64,000 bases of DNA from DAOSXA01 sp964526835 (GTDB lineage Bacteria; Zixibacteria; MSB-5A5; GN15; FEB-12): contig CAZGMK010000018.1 of assembly GCA_964526835.1 (NCBI GenBank), forward strand, positions 4,019 through 68,018, given 5' to 3'. The position numbers were made by a program, and so were the translations under genes. This document shows positions 9,044 through 19,512 of this stretch, piece by piece (positions within the stretch are counted from its first letter, which is position 1; each line of letters opens with the position of its first letter). Below the pieces are notes generated by a model. The model had not been told where the DNA came from and did not search any database. It saw nothing but the letters and a program-made list of their open reading frames with translations.

Positions 9044-9886
9044 TCATCTCCGAAGCTTGTTCATCTCATACAAGTAATCGCGAAAGGTGGTAAATTCAAA
9101 GTCCGAAAGCAGGTTTCTTACCTTTCTCTCGGTCGTTGTGAGATTCACGTACGATTTGAACCGTCGCCATGCTCCCATCGACAATCGCGGGTGCTCCGGA
9201 TCGATTTCGCGCGGATGGACATAGAAGATGACCGGGCGGTTGTGCTGCAAGACATTGACCGCCTTCCGCCGGACAAGGCGGTACGGAAACAACCGCAGGT
9301 AGCCTCCGCCGAAAAAGCACATCGGCCTGCCCAGCAACGGTGCAACGCTAATCGGGAACTCAATCAGGCTGCCGCCGGGTGTGGTGATACTGTGTGGGGC
9401 CAATTCGCCAGACCTCATTCCGCCATGACCCCGCGCAGCGGGAAAGACAGAGGAGTCATACCCATACCCGGCCTCGCTGACCGCTTCGAAGAACCACGGC
9501 GTTCGTTCGGTTGTGGAAAAGCCGGTTGCCCGGTAACCTGTTATGTCAGCTCCGGCAATACCCTCCAGAGTCTTTTTGGCTCGAACAGCATCTTCGTAGA
9601 ATTCGGCCCGATTCATCCGGTACACCAGACGATGAGCGTAGCCGTGCGACGCGATTTCATGGCCACGAGCGACCGCTTCGCGGACGAGGTTGGGGAAACG
9701 CTCAGCTACCCACCCGAGAAAGAAGCAGGTTGCGACAACGTCACAGTCTGCCAAGATGTCTAATAGCCTTACAAAGTTGGTTTCTACCCTGGAAGGCAGA
9801 GAGTCCCATTGATCCATGTCGGGCGTCGACGGCAGATCGAGAATATGAAACCAGTCCTCGACGTCGATAGTGAAGATGCACTTCAT
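9044..9886 (-). CDS. Polysaccharide deacetylase, XrtA/PEP-CTERM-locus type (DUF3473)
   Basis: 280 residues. FTIDVEDWFHI (5-15) carries the catalytic and metal-binding Asp pair of NodB-type deacetylases; HEIASHGYAH provides the two metal-binding histidines; GYRATGFS and FGGGYLRLFPY follow, and YVHPREIDPEHPR is the C-terminal motif that distinguishes the subgroup encoded with exosortase polysaccharide loci. I place the start at the ATG at 9886; a longer frame exists but would overlap the upstream gene, whose stop is at 9894. No exosortase or PEP-CTERM protein is visible in the window, so the subgroup label rests on sequence alone. Confidence 0.9.
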   Translation of the reverse strand: MKCIFTIDVEDWFHILDLPSTPDMDQWDSLPSRVETNFVRLLDILADCDVVATCFFLGWVAERFPNLVREAVARGHEIASHGYAHRLVYRMNRAEFYEDAVRAKKTLEGIAGADITGYRATGFSTTERTPWFFEAVSEAGYGYDSSVFPAARGHGGMRSGELAPHSITTPGGSLIEFPISVAPLLGRPMCFFGGGYLRLFPYRLVRRKAVNVLQHNRPVIFYVHPREIDPEHPRLSMGAWRRFKSYVNLTTTERKVRNLLSDFEFTTFRDYLYEMNKLRR

Positions 9887-9893
9887 GCCGGTC

Positions 9894-11090
9894 TCACCTG
9901 AGCTGGTTCCACCAGTGAGTTCTGAGCATCCGCCGCCGCCGGCTTCGTATGACATTGCCCGGCACCTTGTTTCCCATCCGCGAGGCCGGTGTTCCGGGGC
10001 GGTCGGTATAGCCGTGAACCCGGAGGAAATCTGCTCGCAGTTCTCGAGCCAGCTCGAGCGAGAGACAGAAGTCATCCTCGGTCTCCGACGGGAATCCGAC
10101 CATGAATTCGGTCCTGAAGAGCACATGGGGGCAGCGGGCGCGTATGGCTAACATGCTCCCGAGGAAATCCGGGACGGTGTACGCGCGACGCATCAAACCG
10201 AGAATCCGATCGCTCCCGCTCTGCACCGACGAGCAAAAGACCGGAATCCGGCCACTGGACAGGGCATTAATTAGCTCGTCCAGGTTATTCACTACGAATG
10301 ACGGCTCGAAGGACTCGAGATATAGCTCCTTAATACGACGGTCTTCAAGTATCGCCGAAATGACATCGAGTATGGTTGCACCATTTGTAGAACCGTCACC
10401 CCAGGCCGTGATTTCATCGCCCACCAGAACCAGCTGTTGGAATCCGTTGTCTGCGGCTCTTCGAGCGTCGGCAACGATGTCATCGAAAAAGCGGCTGTTG
10501 CAGGATCCCTTTGCAAATCGGATAGCACAGTATGAACATTTGCCATGGCATCCCATACCGACCCGGATACAGCAAACCCCATTTGAGTATATGAACAACG
10601 GAGTCATGAGTCGGCGCATCCAAGAGCTTCGATTCATGAAGCGCGCACGATCAACCACTGTCTTGGCCTGCCAGATGGACCGTTTGAGCAGAGAGCACTG
10701 GCTGTATGATATGGCAGAGGCATTCGATTCTTCCGGCAGCCCATCGCTGTTCAGGAAATCCAACAGAGGACTCGGGTCTTTTGGCCGGAACTCGAGATCA
10801 TGCGGCAAAGCAGCGAGGCGTTGGCGGTTTATCGCCGGCAAGCATCCGCCGACAACGATCTTCGCATGCGGCTTCGTCTTGTTCCGAATTTCCTTTATCA
10901 GCCCGACTGCCTCTTCCTCTTTGCCGCTACTGAAGGCACAGGTGTTGAGTATCAGCAGGTCCGCCTCAGACAGGTCGCGGGTCAGCGAATACCCACTGCG
11001 TTGGAGAAGTTGCTCGAATCCGGTGCCATCGAGCAAATTCGATATACAACCCGTGGAGATTACTCTGGCTTTGCGCTTCGATCTGCCCAT
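9894..11090 (-). CDS. MiaB/RimO-like radical SAM methylthiotransferase homologue without a visible TRAM domain
   Basis: 398 residues. The N-terminal UPF0004-like domain has the three cysteines expected for a second 4Fe-4S cluster (C15, C51 in LNTCAFS, C83 in GGCLP). The radical SAM core has CHGKCSYC (C181, C185, C188), and motifs FCSSVQSGSDRILGLMRRAYT and FRTEFMVGFPSETEDDF match the methylthiotransferase family. MiaB, MtaB and RimO normally end in a TRAM RNA-binding domain; here the protein stops shortly after the barrel. Its linkage with a deacetylase and a methyltransferase is unlike housekeeping MiaB or RimO, so the substrate may not be tRNA or S12. Confidence 0.85.
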   Translation of the reverse strand: MGRSKRKARVISTGCISNLLDGTGFEQLLQRSGYSLTRDLSEADLLILNTCAFSSGKEEEAVGLIKEIRNKTKPHAKIVVGGCLPAINRQRLAALPHDLEFRPKDPSPLLDFLNSDGLPEESNASAISYSQCSLLKRSIWQAKTVVDRARFMNRSSWMRRLMTPLFIYSNGVCCIRVGMGCHGKCSYCAIRFAKGSCNSRFFDDIVADARRAADNGFQQLVLVGDEITAWGDGSTNGATILDVISAILEDRRIKELYLESFEPSFVVNNLDELINALSSGRIPVFCSSVQSGSDRILGLMRRAYTVPDFLGSMLAIRARCPHVLFRTEFMVGFPSETEDDFCLSLELARELRADFLRVHGYTDRPGTPASRMGNKVPGNVIRSRRRRMLRTHWWNQLR

Positions 11091-11184
11091 CAGACAGCCT
11101 CGCCCTTATTGACTGACGCAGAGATCCTCGGAGAGGCTCCGGTTCATCCCATAGCCTCCGGTTGCTCACTTCGGCTGACCATGC

Positions 11185-11213
11185 AATATACCCCGCTCGC
11201 CTCCATAATGCAA
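11185..11213 (-). promoter_or_regulatory. Possible promoter for the radical SAM-deacetylase-methyltransferase unit
   Basis: Minus strand: TTGCAT (11213-11208), 17-base spacer, TATATT (11190-11185). The -35 is weak, the -10 good. It lies between the exchanger stop (11222) and the radical SAM start (11090). Confidence 0.4.
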
Positions 11214-11221
11214 CTGCTCCG

Positions 11222-12451
11222 CTACCTCGTCCCGCGCCTCAGGCCCAGACCCGTGCGCAGTGCCGGGATCAAGTGCTTGCGATTAGCAATGTGGTACACC
11301 ACAGCCAGGGCAACATAAACCGCCGCCACCTCCATTCGTATTTGCTCGACGATCAACTGCGACAAGAATAGGGCAGCCAGGAGAATACTCTCAGAGCGGT
11401 TAAGTCGCAGGTTGACCAGCACTGCCACGCCGAACAGCGACTGCGCCGCGGTCAACAGCAGTTCGTGCTGTTGTAGAGTATCGAGCGGGAAAGGACGTAT
11501 GGACCCGGAGGAAATCGAGAACACCAGGGGGATGGTACCGACCAGAAGCGTCCACTGGTTGACCTTGGAGGAAATCAGGGCCTTCAGGGCGGATCCGGCC
11601 ATGCCGCGCGACGCCCAGGTGGCGGCGACAATGAACTCCGGGGCCTCGGAGGCAAGCGGCGCCAGCCATTGCACCAGCAGGAACTCATTGATGCCGAATT
11701 GCGCTCCCATGGCCACCAGGCTCACAGCGAACGGCTCGGCCACGAAGAAGATCACGGCTCCGGCCCAGACGAACATCAGCGTTGTCAGCGACCTACGTCC
11801 AGCTTTGCTCATATTGGCCAAGATCTTCACCGGCCCGACAGCCTCGGGCTCGACACTCTCCAACTGCGCCGCTCGACGTGCATACAGTCCGAACAAAGTC
11901 ACCAGAATCAGGGTGTCGATCAGGGTCAGGCTTCCCTTGAGCGGAATGGTGAACGAGTAGACCGTCGCCATGGCCAGGTAGAAGATCTCGACCTGCTGGG
12001 TCGAGTCCATAATGATCTGCTTGCGACGCCTGGCGACGAAGTAGATCAGTAATACCGCCGGCCAGCCGAGCCCTACCAGGAGGCGGTTGGCGCCAGTCAT
12101 GTTGGCGATAGCGTAGTGCGCCTGCGAGGGATCGTGGGCAGCCTTCCATGTGAAGACGAAATCGACGGCGTATTCCGGCAGAACCGCCAGCAGCGCCAGG
12201 ATGGCTACCGCCAGAGACTCCGAAATGTCCATCTGAGCCGCCTCAGCCGCCCAGGAGAGAGTAAAGGCCGCGGCGAATATGGCTATCCCGAACACCAGCG
12301 ATCCGGCCAGCGGAGCTATATGCGAATGGGTCGCACCCAGGTAGAAACCCGGGATGGAGGCGAGAATCGTGATGATCAGGGCCGTCCAAATGCCCGTAGT
12401 GATCCGGTGCCTTCCGGCGTTGGATTGTCCGGATGTGGGTTCTTCAGTCAC
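11222..12451 (-). CDS. Sodium/calcium exchanger family membrane protein
   Basis: 409-residue protein with about eleven hydrophobic segments and the two alpha-repeats of the Ca2+/cation antiporter superfamily: AVLPEYAVDFVFTWKA followed by ANMTGANRLLVG, and APLASEAPEFIVAATWA followed by ISSKVNQWTLLVG. The acidic residues in PEYAVD and SEAPEF are the cation-binding positions. The start appears to be a GTG at 12451, 18 bases after the stop of the EIIA-CBS gene, so it is probably in the same operon as that gene and the DUF502 gene. The transported ion is likely Ca2+ but other cations are possible. Confidence 0.85.
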   Translation of the reverse strand: MTEEPTSGQSNAGRHRITTGIWTALIITILASIPGFYLGATHSHIAPLAGSLVFGIAIFAAAFTLSWAAEAAQMDISESLAVAILALLAVLPEYAVDFVFTWKAAHDPSQAHYAIANMTGANRLLVGLGWPAVLLIYFVARRRKQIIMDSTQQVEIFYLAMATVYSFTIPLKGSLTLIDTLILVTLFGLYARRAAQLESVEPEAVGPVKILANMSKAGRRSLTTLMFVWAGAVIFFVAEPFAVSLVAMGAQFGINEFLLVQWLAPLASEAPEFIVAATWASRGMAGSALKALISSKVNQWTLLVGTIPLVFSISSGSIRPFPLDTLQQHELLLTAAQSLFGVAVLVNLRLNRSESILLAALFLSQLIVEQIRMEVAAVYVALAVVYHIANRKHLIPALRTGLGLRRGTR

Positions 12452-12469
12452 GATGACAACACCACCCCG

Positions 12470-13390
12470 TCATCCGCGGATTATCATGTTAACGATATCC
12501 TTGCGGAGGAGAATGCCGACCAGACAGTCGTTAGCGGTCACGAATACTCTTCTGACATCCTTGAAAATCATCATCGCCGCCACTTCCACTATGCGAGTGT
12601 CTGGAGTCGTGACTTCGTATTCGCTTCGGAAGAGCTGGCTGACTTTGATTTTATCTTCCTGCTTCAGCAGTTCTTCGAAGGGCTCGACATCGAGGGAGTA
12701 GTTCAGATTCTCGATCAGGGACCGGTAGTCCGGCAGAGCCGCCATGATAAGGTCGCGATCGTCTATTACACCCAGCAGGCGGTTGCTGTCGTCGACCACG
12801 GCCAGCGCCGAAAGGCGATATCGGAACATGAGATTCGCGGCCTCTTTCAGGCTATTGTCAGGAGTGACAGTGGCGACTTTGTGGCGCATGATGTCCTTGA
12901 CCATCAGCTCCTTTTCGACGCTGACGCCTGCCTCTGAAATCAGCTTGATGATATCCGCCGGCCGTTCGACGGCCAACACCCGTTCCAGTGTGCCCGGCAT
13001 GCGTCCCCAGTGCGCCAGTCCGGACAGCGTCTGCAAGTAGAGTTTGGCGATAGTCGACGGGGTGAGCAGCAGGCATACTACGTGAACCGGAATGCCATCG
13101 GGGGTCCGCCCGGCCAGTCCTTCCTTGGACACCCCGATGAGAATATACATCTCCTTGACCGCATCGGTGCGGGCATGGGGAAAAGCGAAACCATGACCGT
13201 AAGACGTATTGTCGACTTCTTCCCGTTCACGAATAGAGTCAAGGACTGCGCTGTAGTTTATGGTCACGCCTTCGGCCTGGACCAGGTCCAGCAGTTCGGT
13301 GACTGCCTCCAGCTTGGTGTTCGCCTTCAGATCGATATTGATGCGGCGTTCCATTATGAGGTTGGCCAGTTTCACGGGCAATCCTTCCAT
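12470..13390 (-). CDS. PTS EIIA-type (PtsN-like) domain fused to two CBS domains
   Basis: 306 residues. The first 150 form a fructose/nitrogen-type EIIA domain with the phosphorylatable histidine in GFAFPHARTD (H72). A CBS pair follows: CBS1 about 163-220 (VKDIMRHKVATVTPDNSLKE, GVIDDRDLI) and CBS2 about 245-303 (VSQLFRSEYEVTTPDTRIVE, GILLRKDIV). CBS pairs usually bind adenine nucleotides, so the protein probably joins phosphorelay input with energy sensing, perhaps to control the exchanger encoded next. No EIIB, EIIC, HPr or EI is in view, so it is a regulatory rather than sugar-transport EIIA. Its ATG overlaps the stop of the DUF502 gene (TGATG), implying translational coupling. Confidence 0.88.
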   Translation of the reverse strand: MEGLPVKLANLIMERRINIDLKANTKLEAVTELLDLVQAEGVTINYSAVLDSIREREEVDNTSYGHGFAFPHARTDAVKEMYILIGVSKEGLAGRTPDGIPVHVVCLLLTPSTIAKLYLQTLSGLAHWGRMPGTLERVLAVERPADIIKLISEAGVSVEKELMVKDIMRHKVATVTPDNSLKEAANLMFRYRLSALAVVDDSNRLLGVIDDRDLIMAALPDYRSLIENLNYSLDVEPFEELLKQEDKIKVSQLFRSEYEVTTPDTRIVEVAAMMIFKDVRRVFVTANDCLVGILLRKDIVNMIIRG

Positions 13391-14019
13391 CAGGCGGTCG
13401 CCACCGACCGGTTTCTAATCAGAGGGGGACAGGCCACACCGCCGGAGACGAGGAACTTCACGCCGTCCTCGACGCTCATATCCAGCTGGACCGCCTCGTC
13501 TTCGGGAACCAGGATAACCATACCGGAGATCGGAGTGGGTGTCGAGGGTACGAAAACCGCGGCGAAACGCCGACGCTCGCCCTGGATTTCCAGCTCCAGA
13601 TGCTTGGTCAGAAACGCCAGTACCCAGGCACCCCGTCGAGGGTACTCCACAGCCACGACCGCCCTGAAGGAACGGGTCGAGGGGTGTGCCATGGCCTCAA
13701 GCAACTGTTTGGCGGCGGTGTAGACCGGACGGATTATCGGTGTTCGGCTGAGCGCCTTCTCCCCGGCCGCATGCAAACGCGATCCGACAATATTGCGGGT
13801 GAAGATGCCGGCCAGGATGATCAACAGGAAAGTAGTCAGCACTCCAAGGCCGCTAATCCAATAGCCAAGCACCTGGAACAGGATAGGCTCAAGGATTCCA
13901 TCGACGGCCCTGAACAGGAATCGCAGCACCAGCCAGGTCAGAATGACCGGCACCACGACAAGAACGCCGGAGACGAAGTACCTCTTGACAGCTTTGCTGA
14001 ACCTCTGCAGCAGCGGCAT
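13390..14019 (-). CDS. DUF502 family membrane protein
   Basis: 209 residues with two N-terminal membrane helices (YFVSGVLVVVPVILTWLVL and a second ending LLIILAGIFTRNIVG), then a soluble beta-rich portion with the family motifs SRTPIIRPVYTAAKQ and FVPSTPTPISGMVILVP. The family is widespread and its function is not firmly known. I choose the ATG at 14019, with AAAGG seven bases upstream, over a GTG two codons earlier. First gene of an operon with EIIA-CBS and exchanger, under a consensus promoter at 14055-14084. Confidence 0.88.
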   Translation of the reverse strand: MPLLQRFSKAVKRYFVSGVLVVVPVILTWLVLRFLFRAVDGILEPILFQVLGYWISGLGVLTTFLLIILAGIFTRNIVGSRLHAAGEKALSRTPIIRPVYTAAKQLLEAMAHPSTRSFRAVVAVEYPRRGAWVLAFLTKHLELEIQGERRRFAAVFVPSTPTPISGMVILVPEDEAVQLDMSVEDGVKFLVSGGVACPPLIRNRSVATA

Positions 14020-14054
14020 CGACACACCTTTTCGGACTGAAAGTATCCGGATCG

Positions 14055-14084
14055 ATTATATCAGAGGGAGGGCTGCCTTGTCAA
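14055..14084 (-). promoter_or_regulatory. Sigma70-type promoter for DUF502-EIIA/CBS-exchanger operon
   Basis: Minus strand TTGACA (14084-14079) and TATAAT (14060-14055), both perfect, with an 18-base spacer. It lies in the 78-base gap after nuoN, so transcription from nuo may also read through. Confidence 0.78.
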
Positions 14085-14097
14085 TCGTTTTGCGCTC

Positions 14098-15612
14098 TCA
14101 GCGGGGCAGCAAACCATAGACAGACGCGAAGCGATCGGCGAAATCCAGAACCGGCTCGGCGTACAGACCGAACAGAATGACTCCGACCAGTCCGATGCCG
14201 ATCACCACCGCGCTCGGAACAGTGAGCTTGATCTTGTGTTCGGAGGGTTCGGGCCAGAAGTACATCTGCTTGATCACGTTGGCGTAGTAGTACAGCGAGA
14301 ATACCGAAGTGATCAAACCGATCCCCACTAGCCAGTACAGCCACTGGTTAGCCGGGTCGGTTCCGGCGGAGTTGATGGCGGCGGCGAAGACCTTGTACTT
14401 CGCCATGAACCCGGCCAGCGGCGGGATGCCCGCCAGGGACAACATGAAGACCGAAAGCGTAATCGAAAGGCCTGGAGCGCTGCTCGAGAGTCCACGATAA
14501 GAGGCGATTTCCGTAGAGCCGATGCGGTCCTCCACCGCGGCCACAATGGCGAAGGCGCCCATGTTGGCGAACAGATAAGCGAAAATATAGAAACCGACCG
14601 ATGAGAGACCATGCACATTGACCGCCACCATCCCGATCATGATGTAACCGGCCTGAGCAATGGACGAGTAACCGAGCATGCGCTTGATGTTGGTTTGACG
14701 GATGGCCACGACGTTGCCGTAGATGAGAGCCGCCGCGGCTATGATACCAGTCAGATAGCCCCAGTCGAGCGGCACCATCGATATACCCCAGAAGCCGGAC
14801 AGACCGACCAGGAAAATCTTCGCGAAGGCGATCAGCCCGGCGCCTTTGGAACCGACGCTCAGGAAAGCCGCAACCGGTGTCGGCGCCCCTTCATAAACAT
14901 CGGGAACCCACTGGTGGAACGGCGGCAGGCCCAGCTTGAAACCGATCCCGGCCAACAGGGTGACGATGGCGACTATGAATACCAGCCCGACCGTGCCCAG
15001 CGATTGATACATCATGAGCAGATTCGCCTGCATCGCCGCCAGTTCGGTCGTGCCCGTGAGTCCGTAGAGTAACGACAGGCCGTAGAGCATCATCGCCGAG
15101 GAGAAGGCCCCGACAATGAAGTACTTGATGCCGGCCTCGATCGAGAACCGATCCTCCTTGTAGAATGCGGCGAGGATGAACAGCGGGATCGTCGCCAGTT
15201 CCAGACCGATCCAGAGCTGCAACAGCTCTTCGGCGGAGGCCAGGAACATCATGCCGCAGGTCGAGAAGAGAATCAGCCCGAAGTACTCGCCGCGATGGGC
15301 CACGATGCGATCCTTGATCAGGCCGAATGATGATCCGATCGCCATGAAGGCGGCGCCCAGGAAGACGATCTTGAAGAACAGGGCCACCGGATCATTGACG
15401 AACATCTTGCCGAACCCAGTCCCGTACCCGGTGACCGCCAGGATGATACCGGCGATGATCAGCCCCAGAAGGGCGACATACCCGGTCCCTGATTCCTGCT
15501 TGCGACCGGTGGTCAGATCATAGGTGATAACCACAAGCGCCCAGATGAAAAGAAAGATCTCGGGCGCCATCAGGCGCAGACTGTATTCGGGCAGTGTCAG
15601 GTTCAGATCCAT
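14098..15612 (-). CDS. nuoN: NADH-quinone oxidoreductase subunit N
   Basis: 504-residue antiporter-like membrane subunit of complex I, proposed to carry protons through its own half-channels. About 14 helices; the conserved lysine segment GFKLGLPPFHQWVPDVYEGAPTP is present, as is the LGYSSIAQAGYIMIG block of the second half-channel. It is the last gene of the nuo operon, four bases after nuoM, in the standard order. No good intrinsic terminator follows it; the gap instead holds the promoter of the next operon. Confidence 0.96.
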   Translation of the reverse strand: MDLNLTLPEYSLRLMAPEIFLFIWALVVITYDLTTGRKQESGTGYVALLGLIIAGIILAVTGYGTGFGKMFVNDPVALFFKIVFLGAAFMAIGSSFGLIKDRIVAHRGEYFGLILFSTCGMMFLASAEELLQLWIGLELATIPLFILAAFYKEDRFSIEAGIKYFIVGAFSSAMMLYGLSLLYGLTGTTELAAMQANLLMMYQSLGTVGLVFIVAIVTLLAGIGFKLGLPPFHQWVPDVYEGAPTPVAAFLSVGSKGAGLIAFAKIFLVGLSGFWGISMVPLDWGYLTGIIAAAALIYGNVVAIRQTNIKRMLGYSSIAQAGYIMIGMVAVNVHGLSSVGFYIFAYLFANMGAFAIVAAVEDRIGSTEIASYRGLSSSAPGLSITLSVFMLSLAGIPPLAGFMAKYKVFAAAINSAGTDPANQWLYWLVGIGLITSVFSLYYYANVIKQMYFWPEPSEHKIKLTVPSAVVIGIGLVGVILFGLYAEPVLDFADRFASVYGLLPR

Positions 15613-15616
15613 CGCT

Positions 15617-17098
<1,482 letters not shown>

Positions 17099-17123
17099 AG
17101 TTATTATCTATCCTCCAGCGACA

Positions 17124-19208
17124 CTATTTCTCCGTTTTAGCTTCCTCGGCCGCGGTGAAGGCCGACCGGCTGAGAACTGCCAGTATGGTTATGCCGACCG
17201 CGAAAATGAAGGTCAGCCAGGGCCATCCTATTACTTGACGGGCCATCTCAAGCTTCCACAGGATGAAGACAATGGCCACGATCAGTGTGAACATGACATA
17301 GAACTGCACGCGGCCGGTCTGCAGGTGTCGCAGGGCGCCGGCGAGGGCGCGGACCAGGAACCCCGCGCCGTTCACCGCTCCGTCGACAATCCACTTGTCG
17401 ATCCACTGCTTTAGGTCGGCCCACTTGATCGTCAGCCAAGCCGCGCCGTTGACCAGTCCGTCAATGAGGCCGGCGTCGAACTTCCACATCAGCGAGGCCA
17501 GACCCATGATCGGACGCAACAGGATTATCTCGTAGAGCTCGTCAAAGTACCACTTATTGTACAGGAAGTTGTAGATAGGACGGAAACGCTGACCCATCTT
17601 CACCGGATCAATAGCGCCCCGGTAGTACATCAGCCAGGCCACGACAATACCACTCACGGCGACGATCGTGCCGAGGATCATCAGGAAGTAGTGGGGATGG
17701 GCGTGATGCGGCTCGCCATGCCAGACAAACGAGGCGTAGTGCAGTTGGTGCGGCAGCCACGGCAGCGCCCACCAGCCGGCGAAGACAGCCAGGACCGCCA
17801 GAAACACCAACGGATAGGTCATGGTCCTCGGAGACTCATGAGCCCCTTTGTATCTTTCCTCATTCCGCGGTGGGGCAAAGAAGGTGATGAAACACAAGCG
17901 GAACATGTAAAAGGCGGTCATGAAGGCTATCAGCAATGTACCGACCATGAACACCGGATGACCCAGGGTGGCGGCTACGATTTCATCCTTCGACCAGAAG
18001 CCCGACAGCGGGAAAATGCCGGCAATCGAGAGCGACGCGATTACAAACGCCGGCGCCGTAAGCGGCATCTTCTTCCAAAGGCCGCCCATCTCGAAGATAT
18101 CGTTGGAGTGAACCGCATGGATCACCGAACCGGCCCCGAGGAACAACAGACCCTTGAAGAAGGCGTGGGTCATCAGGTGAAGGGTTCCGGCGACATACCC
18201 GGCGGCGTGGGTGTGGCCATGGGCGTAATCGACACCATACAACCCGAGTGCCATGATCATATAGCCGAGCTGGGAGCAGGTCGAATAGGCAAGGATCCGT
18301 TTGATATCCCTCTGCACCAGCGCGATCGTTGCGGCCATGAATGAAGTGGCCAGGCCGATGATGGCGACCACATACGACGCCGTCGCCGAAGCTGCGAACA
18401 TCGGCATCGCCTTGGCGACCAGGTACACACCCGCAGCAACCATGGTTGCCGCATGAATCAAGGCCGATACCGGGGTCGGGCCTTCCATGGCGTCAGGCAG
18501 CCACACATGCAGAGGCATCTGCGCCGACTTACCGACGGCGCCGCAGAAGATGAAAATCGCGGCCGCGGTCAGCGCCCACTCAGGAACCGCTCCGGCCTGA
18601 ACCTGGTCGAAGACACCACCGTAATTGAAGGTCCCGGCGTAGTAAATGACCATGAACAAACCGACCAGGAATCCGAGATCACCCACTCGAGTAGTCAGGA
18701 AGGCCTTCTTGCAGGCGTTGGCCGCACTTTGCTTTTCGAACCAGAAGCCGATCAGCAAGTACGAGGTCAGGCCGACCAACTCCCAGAAGATGAAGATCAT
18801 GAAGAAGTTGTTGGCCAGCACCAGCCCCAGCATGCTGAACAAAAACAGCGACAGATATGCGAAAAATCGCGAAAAGCGCGGGTCACCGTGCATATAGCCG
18901 ACCGAGTAGATCTCGACACAGGCGCCGACAGTAGTCACGACCACTAACATGACGGCGCAGACCGGATCAATGAGGATGCCGATCTCCGGCGCGAAACGAG
19001 GCAGGTCGACAAACCGATAGAACCACTCGTGGTAGTCGCCGTTGCGGCCCAGCGTCTCGATCAGGACGATCACCGACATCAACCACGAGACCAGGATCAT
19101 CGTAATCGAGAAGACCGCCGACAGCGTCTCCTTCCAGCGCAGGAAGAAGACAATCATGATGAACGACAGAAGCGGCAGCAGCGCAATTATGTAGGCATGT
19201 TCGGTCAT
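17124..19208 (-). CDS. nuoL: NADH-quinone oxidoreductase subunit L
   Basis: 694-residue distal antiporter-like subunit, larger than NuoM and NuoN because of the C-terminal extension that forms the lateral amphipathic helix. Conserved features: FIFWELVGLTSYLLIGFW (key glutamate), GKSAQMPLHVWLPDAMEGPTP (key lysine) and LAYSTCSQLGYMIMALG. Two histidines of the half-channel region (GTLHLMTHAFFKGLLFLGAG) are present. Four bases after nuoK, 25 before nuoM. Confidence 0.96.
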   Translation of the reverse strand: MTEHAYIIALLPLLSFIMIVFFLRWKETLSAVFSITMILVSWLMSVIVLIETLGRNGDYHEWFYRFVDLPRFAPEIGILIDPVCAVMLVVVTTVGACVEIYSVGYMHGDPRFSRFFAYLSLFLFSMLGLVLANNFFMIFIFWELVGLTSYLLIGFWFEKQSAANACKKAFLTTRVGDLGFLVGLFMVIYYAGTFNYGGVFDQVQAGAVPEWALTAAAIFIFCGAVGKSAQMPLHVWLPDAMEGPTPVSALIHAATMVAAGVYLVAKAMPMFAASATASYVVAIIGLATSFMAATIALVQRDIKRILAYSTCSQLGYMIMALGLYGVDYAHGHTHAAGYVAGTLHLMTHAFFKGLLFLGAGSVIHAVHSNDIFEMGGLWKKMPLTAPAFVIASLSIAGIFPLSGFWSKDEIVAATLGHPVFMVGTLLIAFMTAFYMFRLCFITFFAPPRNEERYKGAHESPRTMTYPLVFLAVLAVFAGWWALPWLPHQLHYASFVWHGEPHHAHPHYFLMILGTIVAVSGIVVAWLMYYRGAIDPVKMGQRFRPIYNFLYNKWYFDELYEIILLRPIMGLASLMWKFDAGLIDGLVNGAAWLTIKWADLKQWIDKWIVDGAVNGAGFLVRALAGALRHLQTGRVQFYVMFTLIVAIVFILWKLEMARQVIGWPWLTFIFAVGITILAVLSRSAFTAAEEAKTEK

Positions 19209-19212
19209 AGTT

Positions 19213-19512
19213 CTACCACTTCATCAGACTGATATTCTCGGTCTCGATGCCGCGCCAGCGGCGGTACAGTATCATCACAATGGCCAGTCCAACTACTGCT
19301 TCGGCTGCAGCCACGACCACCACGAAAACGGCGAACATCTGGCCGGTCATGGTCTCGGGGCCGATGTAGTAATTGAAGGTCACGAAATTGATGTTGGCGG
19401 CGTTGAACATCAGCTCCAGCGACATCAGGATACCGATAAGGTTGCGTCGAGTGATTACACCGAACAGACCGGTCGCAAAAAGCACCGCCGCCAGGGCCAG
19501 ATACCAGAACAT
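19213..19512 (-). CDS. nuoK: NADH-quinone oxidoreductase subunit K
   Basis: 99 residues, the normal family length, with three membrane helices. The two conserved membrane glutamates of NuoK are visible in GILMSLELMFNAANINFV and AAAEAVVGLAIVMIL. Its ATG overlaps the last base of the nuoJ stop codon, so the two are likely translationally coupled. Confidence 0.95.
   Translation of the reverse strand: MFWYLALAAVLFATGLFGVITRRNLIGILMSLELMFNAANINFVTFNYYIGPETMTGQMFAVFVVVVAAAEAVVGLAIVMILYRRWRGIETENISLMKW

Noticed and set aside
9887..10126. N-terminal extension of the polysaccharide deacetylase
   Set aside because: It overlaps the 3' end of the radical SAM gene, has no family similarity, and the family start motif begins at 9886.
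17691..18344. Long open frame antisense to nuoL, and similar antisense frames throughout the nuo, atp and fab operons
   Set aside because: They mirror codon use of strongly conserved genes in a G+C-rich genome and have no recognisable motifs.
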